Assembly (NCBI GenBank): GCA_035048815.1
Contig: JAUCBN010000020.1
Location: 3,975,501-4,039,500 of the forward strand
Source of the DNA: Abelmoschus esculentus
Lineage: Eukaryota; Streptophyta; Magnoliopsida; Malvales; Malvaceae
Reading direction: 5' to 3'
Length of the DNA stretch: 64,000 nucleotides
A program made the translations under genes and the position numbers. A model generated the notes under the pieces. The model made no database searches and was not told the DNA's origin. It was given only the letters and a program-made list of their open reading frames with translations. Within the stretch, counting starts at the first letter, position 1, and every line of letters starts with the position of its first letter. This document shows positions 37,101 to 46,981 of the stretch, one piece after another.

Positions 37101-37714
37101 AAGAGGACATTTAATACAAATTTAAATTTCAAGAGTCTCTTTTTATTATTTTGAGATTAGTTAATACACAATGAAAACCTAAACAGACTCTCTTCATTCT
37201 CCTTTCACTCCAAACGGTGGTCACATAGTCTCTCTGCAGAGCTCCTACCGGTCATTGGCTTGAAACCTCACGGCGGCTCCGATAGCCTTGCGACGGCGAG
37301 ACAGTGTGAGCCTTCAATGCTATCTTTTTTTGTTTCTAAAACGTCATCAAACAACTACTAAATCTTAACCCTAAAATGTCTTCTTTCTTTTTATATATCC
37401 CCGGTGGTGTGATGGAGGAGGGAAAAACTCGGCCGGCCTAGGAGTGACATTCGTCAACGGCTCGGCGTCATGGTTACAACTCCGACACTTTATGATGGTA
37501 AGATTCAAAACCCTCTTTTTTTACTGAAATTCTTATTTTAAAAAAAATAAAATCAGAGACATCTTCTAAACTAAAAACATAAAAAAGAACTCATTTTCTT
37601 AATCAAAAGAACAAGGCAACAAAAATGGTTTTTATTTGTTAAATTTGACAGAAAGAATATAGAGAAAAAAAAAAGCACAAATTTTCTAAAAAAAGGAAAC
37701 GAAAGATGAAACAT
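34146..37714 (-). mobile_element. LTR retrotransposon remnant replacing rps12 exon 3 and rps7
   Basis: Non-plastid sequence. At 35600-35640 the minus strand reads ...GACGCTACA then GCATGGCGACTCTGCTGGGG. I read this as the end of a 5' LTR followed by a primer-binding region, because that GGCGACTC-GCTGGGG motif is common next to Ty3-type LTRs in plants. The LTR would run from about 35638 to near 37700 and internal sequence from 35637 down to 34146. No intact protein. A repeated ~20-bp unit (CGTGGAGGGTTACTCACTTG) occurs at 35291 and 35348. The segment 36480-37010 is very AT-rich with short (AT)n. Boundaries are approximate. Confidence 0.5.
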
Positions 37715-37895
37715 AAATCATGGATCAACTAAGCCTCTAGGGCACTTGTTTAAGAATAAGAAAAAGGAATCTCATGTAAATACCATGGAATAAGGTTTGA
37801 TCCTATTCATGAGGATTTTGTAAATATTCCATTCCAAAAATAGAAAGTTCAAAACAATTGAGATTTTTTTGGAGATTGGATGTTATTACTAATTC
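37715..37895 (+). other. Plastid sequence upstream of ndhB
   Basis: Resumes plastid sequence about 180 bases before the ndhB start, with GAATCTCATGTAAATACCATGG and TTTGATCCTATTCATGAGGATT. This is the rps7-ndhB spacer; rps7 itself is not present in the window. Confidence 0.65.
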
Positions 37896-38672
37896 ATGAT
37901 CTGACATGTACAAAATGAAAACTTCATTCTCGATTGTACGAGAATTTTTATGAAAGCATTTCATTTGCTTCTCTTCTATAAAAGTTTTATTTTTCCCAGA
38001 ATATATCTTATTTTTGGCCTAATTCTTCTTCTGATGATCGATTCAACCTCTGATCAAAAACATATACATTGGTTTTATTTCATCTCTTAAACAAGTTTAG
38101 TAATGAGCATAATGACCCTTTTGTTTCGATGGAGAGAAGAACTTACAATTAGCTTTTCAAGAAATTTCCAAACGAACAATTTCAAAGAAATCTTTTAATT
38201 TCTTATTTTACTATATTCAACTCTATGTATTCCTCTATCCGTAGAGTACATTGAATATACAGAAATGGCTATAACAGAGTTTCTATTATTCATATTAACA
38301 TTTACTCTAAAAGGAATGTTTTTATGCGGTGTGAACGATTTAATAACTATCTTTGTAGCTTCAAAATGTTTCAATTTATGCTCCTACCTATTATCTGAAT
38401 ATACCAAGAAAGATATATGGTCTAATGAGGCTAATACGAAATATTTACTCATGGATAGGGCAAGCTCTTCTATTCTGATTCATGGTTTCTTTGGGCTATA
38501 TGGTTCATCCGGGGGAGAGATCGAGCTTCAAGAAATAGTGAATGGTCTTATCAATACACAAATTTATAACTCTCCAGGAATTCAATTACGCTTATATTCA
38601 TCACTGTAGGAATTGGGTTCAAGGTTTCCCCAACCCCTTCTCATCAATGGACTCCTGACGTATAAGGGGTGT
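37896..38672 (+). pseudogene. ndhB: Plastid ndhB exon 1, broken
   Basis: Exon 1 of NAD(P)H dehydrogenase subunit 2, a membrane subunit of the thylakoid NDH complex. The start ATGATCTGACATG is at 37896. A long open piece at 38265-38609 shows MAITEFLLFILTFTLKGM and SSGGEIELQEIVNGLINTQ, close to the plastid protein. Frameshifts lie before 38265 (deletion near 37975) and near 38600, and DVYEG at the exon end is replaced by a stop (GACGTATAAGGGG). The intron donor region follows to about 38757. No exon 2. Not functional. Confidence 0.9.
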
Positions 38673-40095
38673 GGTTCGTTCGATAATTTCCTACCTTTCT
38701 ATCTATCTTTAATATGTTTGGATTTTTCAAAACTCCATGGACATGCATAAGAGAAATATTAAAATTTTTAAGACTTTTTAAAAAGTATATTTCTTACAAG
38801 TTTTTTTAAATCTTTTAAGACTTTTTAAAAAGTATATTTTTTAAATTTTTATAATAAAAATACATGTTAAATTTTAATTGAATGATAATTTTTTTAATGA
38901 TATTACTTTAAAATATTAACAGATTTTTAAAGGATTTGGGACTTTAAAATTTTTTCTAATGTGATTTTAGGAAACTTAAGTACATTTCAAAGTTGTTCTA
39001 ACATGTTGACGACTTTATCAAAGTCATCTAATGCTAGTAAAAAATACAAAGAATTTGATTTAAAATTAAAATGAATAGAATTTATGTAATTTAATTTAAA
39101 TTATTATTTTTTACTTATAAAAAATGGGTCGAATACTCAAATATCACAATCATTTAATTTAATTAATTTTATAAAAACATAAAAAGAATTTTTTAATTGT
39201 TATGAATTAACCAATGTGGACGAGTTTTATGAATAAGATTCTTGTATTTACTTTTAAGGTGCGGAAATCAAAATGCGTTTTATGCAATAATACAAGGACT
39301 CACATAGTAATTTTACCTATAACAAACAAACAATATTAAACGATTTGGCTATTTTGATTAAGGTAAACTTATTCAAGTCAAATACATAGGAAATCCCATA
39401 AAATGGATAACAACAATATTCACTCAAAAACTTTAAAATTTCTCTAAATTATTATAATTAAATTTCATTTTTAATATAATAGAAATTAATTGCACCACAC
39501 TTTTAAAACTTTTAATTTTATCCTTAAATTATAACACTTATTTTAATTTGATCCCTCAAAACTCTTGAATATTTTAATTTTATCTACAAATTGTTAATAT
39601 ATATTAATCATATCTCATATTAAAGAAATGTATCTTAAAATTGTTAAATAACATTTAAATATTAATCTTATTATGTACTAATATGATGTGTGTAAAAGAT
39701 AATTTGAGAATAAAATTGGAGTGATCAAAAGATCAAAACCAATTTAAAATAAAGATAATAATTTGGGAAAGAATTTGAAATGTCAAAAGTTAGAAAATTA
39801 ATTTAGAATAGGATTCATAATAGTTTAGGGATAAATTAAAACATTAAAAAAATATAAAAACTATAACAGTTTGAGGATGTATGGTGCATTTAATTTTTTA
39901 ATAGTGATATTATATAATTATAAAGTAAAAACATCAGTGGTCACCAATCTATTTTTGTTTTCTTGTTCTGATCATTAAATTATTTTTTTTGTTTAAATAA
40001 TAACTAATGTTATATTTTTTTTCTATTTTAGTCATCTGTTCATAAAAAACCTAGCATATTAATGATCAAAATGAGAAAAAAAAAATAAAATTAGT

Positions 40096-42249
40096 TGTAA
40101 CATCCCGACCCGGATGTCACATTGGGCCTCTGACCCAAAACTTGTTTTCCAAAATTCCTTTCCAAAGCCCAATAATAAAATCAAACTCAAGTCCAAATAT
40201 GATTCATGAAATCCATTCGAGTTAAGACATAGCCCAAAATAATTTAAAGTAATCGGAGCTCCAAGATATTACAAACCATTTAAAACATTCGACCCAAATT
40301 AAAATAAACAGAGTTAAAATTACATATATGGTTCGACAAAATACTAGCCCATTAAATCTAATAATTGTACTCTGACAACACGGTCGAGGCTGAAATCCAA
40401 ACCTTGATGGTGCTCCACGAAACCAGCTTCACCTAACCTACGCACGAAAACACATTTCGAACGCTGAGCTACAAAAGCTCAGTGGGTACGCCGAACTCGG
40501 CCAACATCATGCATATCATAAGCAGTAAAGCATAACATATAAATATCGTTCATGCTTGCCTACCATATGGCATAAATGAATGTATACTGACGCACACAAC
40601 ATATACATAGCAAAACAGACAACACAAGGTAGTGAGACCCGCGTCCACACAACATCGGGATCCTACACTACGAGCAGGGCCCGCGTCCACACAGCATCAG
40701 GATCCCACACTCAAGGATGAGGCCTGCGTCCACACAGCATCGGGATCCTCCAAATCCCATACTCGGAATGTCACATCGAGTATCTTCGAATGAGGCCCGC
40801 ATCCACATAGCATCAGGATCCTACATTCGGGATGGTCTTCAAAATCATCACCCAGAATGTTACATCGGATGGCCTTCAACGTGTTGCAACACTTTTGGAT
40901 ATCCGGATTTCCATCAAACAAGACTCAAACTACACAAATGATCCACCTAGGACCTTAACATCAAAGCATACTAAGACTCATCAAGACTTAGTCTTTTTGG
41001 GGTTAAAATCATCAATAGTGGTTTAACAATTCCTTTCATTGATTAAGATTCATTAGGACCCTTAATTATAATTATCGAACCTCAATCTCTACTTAACTTG
41101 GCAAAATTACGTAGGGGGATCGATACTCCTAAGTGGTGTATCGAAACACCTTGTATCGATACCCACCCAAAGAGGGTATCAAAACACTGGTATCGATATT
41201 GGTACCGATACCCTTTGATCAACTTTAAGGTCAACAAAAGGGGGATTATTTGCTTTGATGCGAGTATTGAATCGAAGATGCCACTGAAGGGTTTGGTATC
41301 GAAACCTATATCGATACCCCCTCCCCACTAGCCTATTTTTCCCTCATGGGTATCGATACACGGGCCACCGGTATCGATACCCCCTGCACGAAATGCAGGT
41401 CTGCACTTAGAAATTTCTAAGGATTCATCCCAAACTCGGTCTAATCAATTCTAAAGTGTTCCTACTTATTCTTAGGAAGGTTTAGGGTGGTTTAACATTA
41501 TTTTTAAGCCATCAAACACACAATTACGGATTTCACCATTAATGACCTCACACATGCACATCAAACATTCATACATGATTTTCTATATGTTATGCCTTCT
41601 ACCATGAAATGAATGATGAAATGAAGAGTTGGGAGTACCAACCTTAGCAAGCAACAACAAAAACGAGCTCCCCACTCTTCTTCAAGCTTTCTCCTTCCCT
41701 AAGCTTTTGGAAGATTCCCTAACTTTTTTCTCTACAAGGGAAGATGAACAACGGATTAAGGACAACTAGGAAAGACTTCTAGAGCTTAAGAACACTAAAA
41801 GACTAAGGTTTAAGCTCTCAAAAATCCATTCCCGAACTAAACCCCTAACCACCTAAACCTTCATCTTCCCCAAACCAACTCATATTTACCTCTTTTTATA
41901 AATCAAAAGAACCTCTACAACTTACCTTTCACCTCCAAAACGTGATTTCCTAACAACTGAGCAAAGATTGAACCTTTAGTACTCTCTCTCCTTAAGCTTT
42001 AGATGAAGAAGATGATGGAAAAGAAAAGCCTTCTGTCCTTATGACCTCACCTCTGCAGAAACAAAACCCCAAAACCCCTATCTATTCAACTTATGCATTT
42101 ACAAAAATGCCCTTACAAAAACTCCTAAGGCCTTAAGCCACTCAAGCCCAACAAGCCCAAGCCCAAAACCACTCAACTCGAGGTCCAAAACCGAAGCTCA
42201 ACCTCTTGGGTTAACCTGACATACGAATCCGGAAATTCGGGTCGTTACA
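40096..42249 (-). mobile_element. Solo LTR, family A, inside repeat copy 2
   Basis: Begins TGTAACATCCC and ends GGGTCGTTACA, with flanks TTAGT and TTAAT. The undisturbed target sequence is visible in repeat copy 1 (ATTAGTTATCATAAT at about 26156), which proves the insertion and its edges. Length 2154 bp, no coding region. Contains four to five tandem units around GGCCCGCGTCCACACAGCATC (40635-40825), GGTATCGATACC palindromes (41100-41390) and GAGCTACAAAAGCTCAGTGGG (40467). Homologous in reverse to 20690-22705. Confidence 0.9.
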
Positions 42250-42682
42250 TTAATGATCATAATAAAAAACATAATTTTAATGGTAGTTTTGCCAAAAATA
42301 ATTGTTCAATGATGAAAACAAGAAAACACGAATAATTTAGTGTTCAATAGAATTGTTTACCCATAGTTACATTACAACATATAATAATATATTTTAAAAG
42401 GTTTAGATGATAGTGTGATTATCGTAAAATATCACGTCATGAGAAAGCATAAAAAACTAAACTCGACTATCAAATTAAAAAAAATAAAAAATAAATTATA
42501 ATCATCTATTTTAAACCGAAAAATCAAACCTTTTAATTTTTCCTTCTTTCGAATAAGGGTCTTTACTTATCTGTTTATTATTTGTGTTTGTTATGTGTTG
42601 TTATATGTTTTGGTTATATGTGTTTTTATATTACGTATAATATGTCATATGAGTATGCTACTATTTTTGTATTTATAAAATG

Positions 42683-42683
<1 letters not shown>

Positions 42684-42722
<39 letters not shown>
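42684..42722. repeat. (AT)n microsatellite
   Basis: About 19 AT units within repeat copy 2. The same place in copy 1 (near 26601) has only a short ATATATGTATATGTATAT, so the array is copy-specific. Confidence 0.9.
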
Positions 42723-42725
<3 letters not shown>

Positions 42726-43126
42726 ACGTGTCTAGTATTATAGATCATATGTGTTACTATATTTTACGTGGATGTGTATGAATGTTTACGTGTTGTAAGT
42801 GTGTTAGTCATCTTTAAATTGTTGAACATAGGTTTGTTGTATATTTTTATTATGTTATTATTATATGTAGTATTATTGTTATTATTATTATTAATACAAT
42901 TACTATTAGTATATTATGTAACGGCAGCTCAAGTGTCTCTTTAATAATTAAGTGTCCATCAGTTTGCATAACCCAAGTTTAAATTAATTACAAATCCATG
43001 ACCGAGCCCAACATCAAGGAAACCATAATATCTAATCAGGTTTCTATTATCTCAGGTTGCAGCCGCCCATGAATTTTAGCCACTAGATCTAGATGCCCAC
43101 CAACGGTCTAGATTCATCCGGACAAC

Positions 43127-44395
43127 TTACTACTCGCAATTTTCAGTTCGGACGTGGAGCAGTCGCACGACCATCGGACTTCACTCCGACGTTTCGCTGC
43201 CAAGCTCACCGAACGGTCATCTCTACCACCACCGCCGCCACGCCCAGAAAATCTGCAGAAAACATGGAGGCTATCAGTTCAATGTTTCCCGAAAAATCCG
43301 GATACGCAACAAATGAATATCAGAGATTCAATCTCCAGAATCCCAAAAATTCGGGAAAAAGAAGACATTGGATATGACTGGATTCCATTTCTAGGAAATT
43401 CAAAAACCATAAAACAGAGACCATCAATCGGCCAAAGAAAAAGAGATTCCATCAACTATTATCACAGAAAAAAAAAAGAATTACCTGCCTCTAAAGGCTT
43501 TGAACAAGAAAAGGGATTGATATAGAGCATCGTGCTGATCGATGCGCGAAATAGAGAGAACCATTGTAACCATCATCATCATCATCATCCATTATCAGCA
43601 ATCGAAACAAACAGAAAGCATAAAAAAACAAAAAGAGAGATTGTAATCTAACATTGACAATCAATCGAAACAAAAAAGAAACCAGATTTCTCTGGTATCT
43701 CATTTTCTCTTCATCTTTCTCATATCATACGCATGTATCAAAACACACACACAAAAAAGGAAATAAATATGAAAGAGAGGTGACTTCCCTTTGGCCTCCG
43801 AGGCCTTATTGTCGGCAGTGGGTCCGTTTGGATGAGCCTTGAGCATAAATGAAGGTTTCCAGATCCCTCAATCTTTTCGGGTATAACAAAAATTCTTTTT
43901 TCAGTTGCTTTTTCGACGTCGGAGAAAAGGGCCGGATCTCATCGAGGCTATAATCTTCTCGGTAAAATCGAAGGCGGGAAGAGGATGAACTAGAAGCTTT
44001 TTTCTAAGTTGATATTTCTCTTTTTTTCTAGAATTGTGATTTCAAATATTTCATGGGAAAATGTATTTTTTCTGGGCTTCAAACTGAGTTCTCTGGGTTT
44101 GGTTTCACGTAGGATTTCAGAGTTATTTACCAAACAACCCTCCCGCGTTTTGAACCTCACATGATATGGGTCTCCTCAGTTCGTTTTCACAATCCGAGTC
44201 CTCCACATTTTGAAATTCCTTTCAATCTGGCCCGAATTTTGGGTTAAAACACGTTTTCGGAACCTCTAAAACTCTTTCTCACTTCATTTTAGTCCAAACT
44301 AAAATCTGTAACTCCTTTAATTTCACTTATTTTATCTAATGTTTATAATTATGTTGGTTTGCATGTCTAGATTAGTAATCGCAGCTTCCGTATGC
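43127..44395 (-). other. GC-richer, promoter-like stretch; possible gene 5' fragment on minus strand
   Basis: Composition changes from AT-rich to mixed. On the minus strand an ATG near 43569 opens a short frame (MVTMVLSISRIDQHDALYQ...) up to GGCAG|GTAATT near 43486. A plausible acceptor TTTTCTGCAG lies at about 43255, after which a glycine-rich frame (FSGRGGGGGRDD) runs on and stops at about 43117. The upstream part (43790-44110) is TC-rich and could be promoter. I do not recognise any protein; it may be a truncated gene, a non-coding RNA or chance. The + frames at 43093-43525 are unsupported. Confidence 0.25.
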
Positions 44396-44403
44396 TTTGC
44401 ATG

Positions 44404-44917
44404 CAGTGCCGGCCTTGGGCTGGAGGGGCGCCCGCCCAGGGCCTCATTTTTTTTATTATTCGATATGATGATCTTATATTTTTAATATTTTTTAATTTTT
44501 ATTTAAAATTAAATTATTTTTTTAATTTTTTAAAATTATATTAGGAGCCTAGATTTTATAAAATTTGTATTTAAAGACATAAATTTTTCTCAATATTTAT
44601 TATAAGAACACTTTTAAAATTTATTTATTTTTAATAACTATTATTACGAGTCCAATTTTTTCTCAATACATGTTATTAGAGATTCAATTTTTTAATACTT
44701 GTGATTAGGGGTCTAATATTTTATCCAATATTTATTTTTAGAGATCTACTATTAGGAGTTCAATTTTTTTTTCTCAATATTTGTTATTAACGATATGATT
44801 TTTTTTCTAATATTTGTTATTACGGACATACTTTTAAATTTAATTTTAGATATTTATTAGTAGAGGCCTAATTTTTAAGTTCTCCCTTGGACCATTAAAA
44901 TCTCAGAAACGGTTCTG
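44404..44917. mobile_element. hAT-type MITE with perfect 8-bp target duplication
   Basis: Starts CAGTGCCGGCCTTGGG and ends CCATTAAAATCTCAGAAACGGTTCTG. The reversed right end, CAGAACCGTTTCTGAG, pairs loosely with the left end (CAG--CCG---TG-G). Both sides carry TTTGCATG (44396-44403 and 44918-44925). An 8-bp duplication and CAG ends are hallmarks of hAT elements. At 514 bp, AT-rich inside and without an ORF, it needs a transposase from elsewhere. Confidence 0.85.
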
Positions 44918-44925
44918 TTTGCATG

Positions 44926-45151
44926 TTTAGCTTTTTCATATTGTTATGTTTCTATCTTTGTTCTTATTATTTTCATGTTTAGCTTTTCATGATGTTCTTT
45001 ATTACTTTCTATGTGTATTTATTTGTATTTAAGAATGCACGAACATTTTAAATTTTGTTCGATGTGGGTCCTTAAATTCGATCTTAAGCGAAGCCAACTC
45101 TAATGTGGTGGTGATGGTGGTTCGAACGCTTATCTTCGAGTTTTGGGTGCT
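44926..45151. other. Short unclassified spacer
   Basis: A mixed-composition stretch between the MITE and the family A LTR. A GTGGTGGTGATGGTGGTT run lies at 45104-45121. No gene seen. Confidence 0.4.
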
Positions 45152-46785
45152 GTAAATTAAAATCGTTCAATTAAAATTAATTCGATCATCAATTTGTCCT
45201 AGAAAATGTAATATTAATAAAGCAATAATTACAAAAATATCAATTTAATATTAATATAGGATCATACAAGTACATAAACCTCTACATCTAATAACAGTAC
45301 TCTACATGTAATATTAGTGCTGAATCCACCATGATGATGCTCCTCCGAACAAGCTTTCCTTAACCTATGCACGAAAACACATTTCGAAACGTTGAGCTAC
45401 AAAAGTTCAGTGGGTACTCTACCAACCGGTTCACATCAAACGTAACATATATAAACATAAAAGCAACATGAGTGATGACATGACATGAGTACGATGACTG
45501 TACCATATTCACCTAAACACATGATTTCATGCTTGCATATTATCGACACATAACATATGCATGTCAAGAGAAGTCCACACAGCATCTCAAGTACTTATTT
45601 ATATATATATATATATATATATCGGGTGTCCATATCACCCCATAATAGTATAGAAGTAGGGGACCTATCAACACTAAGTAAGGCCCGTGGCATGCCACTC
45701 CACATAATCCGCTAAGGAACCCATCAGCACTAAGCAAGGTTATTAGGTTATCTCATTCTCATAATAATAATATACTCTAGGCAACACATCAGCACTAAGC
45801 AAGGTCCTTAGGAAGCCACATAACTCACGTGTATCATACTTAACCCTCAATGGTTTCAATTACCAGTTATACCTCTAGATTTCAAATTATTATTCGATTG
45901 TCTCATAAAAGGGGTTAAGAGTCTATCTCTCAGTTTAAATATTCATTTTATAGTTTTAATAAACTCAAAGGAAACGCTAGAATAACATATGGAACCCCTA
46001 AAGAACTCAACCTTTAAAAAGTTGGACAAATTACCCAGGGGTATCGAAAAACCTATAGAGAGGTATCAAAACGCCCTTTAGTATCGATATGTTTCCCATG
46101 CGTATCGATACACTAGGTTGTTGACTTAAGACCAAATAGCCTACCCTTATCGGTACACCTAAGTGGGGTATCGATACATTATCCTATTTCGATACACCCC
46201 TAAGGTTGTATCAAAACAATTTAGTACTAGAATTTTTGGTATCGAAACACGGGCTAGTCGTTCCAAAACGTCTACCTTTCTCGCCTAAGTTTTCTCTCTA
46301 AGGTATCAATACACCCACCAAGGGTATCGATACCCCTACACGAAATGTGTAGTTTTGAACCTTCCAACACTTAAAACATTATCCAAAATCAACCCATTCA
46401 ATCCCAAAACGTTCCTACACTCTAAGGAGATATTTCTAAACATATTTAAACTATAAATAGGAGGTTCATCAACAATTACTTAATCCATCATTTATGGGCA
46501 TTTAAGCTATCATACAACATAAACAAGCATCAAGCATGCAACCATGGCTAAGTATGTAAAATGCATGATATTTAAGTGTTGGAGGAGTACCAACCTTAAC
46601 AAAATAACAACAAACTCAAGCTCATTCTCTTCCTCAAACTTTCTCATTCTCCAAGCTTTTGGAAGACTCTCCCACTTGTTTCTCTACAAAAGGAAAGATA
46701 GGAAGTGAACTAGACACTAAGGAGAGGATTCTTAGAGTCTAAAAACACTGAAAAACTAGGATTTAAACCCTCTATAAACCAAAAT
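45152..46785 (-). mobile_element. Family A LTR, left part (outermost element of the nest)
   Basis: Homologous to 40096-42249: shares GCACGAAAACACATTTCG (45368), GAGCTACAAAAGTTCAGTGGG (45396), a palindrome region (46030-46345), CACGAAATGTGTAGTTTTG and an AGTACCAACCTTA block. The sequence is continued at 61020-61478, the split being caused by the family B LTR at 46786. The left terminus is eroded; TGTAAATTAAAATCG at 45152 is the best candidate. An (AT)n run is at 45599-45622. Confidence 0.65.
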
Positions 46786-46981
46786 TGATTTTGATATAAC
46801 AATTATGTATAAGGACTATTTTGTAATAAATTTTTAAGTCTCTAAGTCAAACTTTTGATTTCAAGTCAAACCAAGAACTTTGAAATAAATTTTCTAAGTG
46901 TTTTGATACGAGAGTATCGATACCTTTTGAACCGGTATCGATACCGATCTGCATTTTTAAAGCATTGTTCTTGAAACTAAG
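46786..46981 (+). mobile_element. Family B LTR, left part (middle element of the nest)
   Basis: Starts TGATTTTGATATAACAATT, like the ends at 2691 and, reversed, 24242. Contains GGTATCGATACC (46936). Interrupted at 46982 by the chromovirus and resumed at 60079. The target duplication CTAAG of the inner element covers 46977-46981. Confidence 0.7.

Larger units (their letters stand above)
27206..38757. mobile_element. Nuclear plastid DNA insertion (NUPT), broken by two LTR-type insertions
   Basis: Plastid inverted-repeat sequence in native order: trnI-GAU (-), rrn16 (-), trnV-GAC (-), spacer, rps12 3' part (+), [gap], ndhB exon 1 (+). Opposite orientation of the rRNA side and the rps12-ndhB side is as in plastid genomes, so it was one contiguous fragment. 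Plastid sequence is at 27209-28500, 30160-34145 and about 37715-38757. A 1659-bp insertion (28501-30159) splits rrn16, and 34146-37714 replaces the rps12 end and rps7. Heavy substitution, mostly C-to-T type, and frameshifts show it has been nuclear and untranslated for a long time. Confidence 0.92.
38786..43126 (+). repeat. Long direct repeat R, copy 2, right of the plastid insertion
   Basis: Matches 24926-27194 from ATTTCTTACAAG to ATTCATCCGGACAAC. Without the LTR at 40096-42249 it is about 2.18 kb. The copies differ by many substitutions and small indels. Next to the left boundary an AGACTTTTTAAAAAGTATAT unit is duplicated (38771 and 38819). Like copy 1 it contains no recognisable gene. Confidence 0.8.

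Noticed and set aside
43491..43703. Minus-strand frame with an aspartate run
   Set aside because: The run comes from a (CAT)n repeat at 43571-43588 and the frame stops before the nearby donor-like site.
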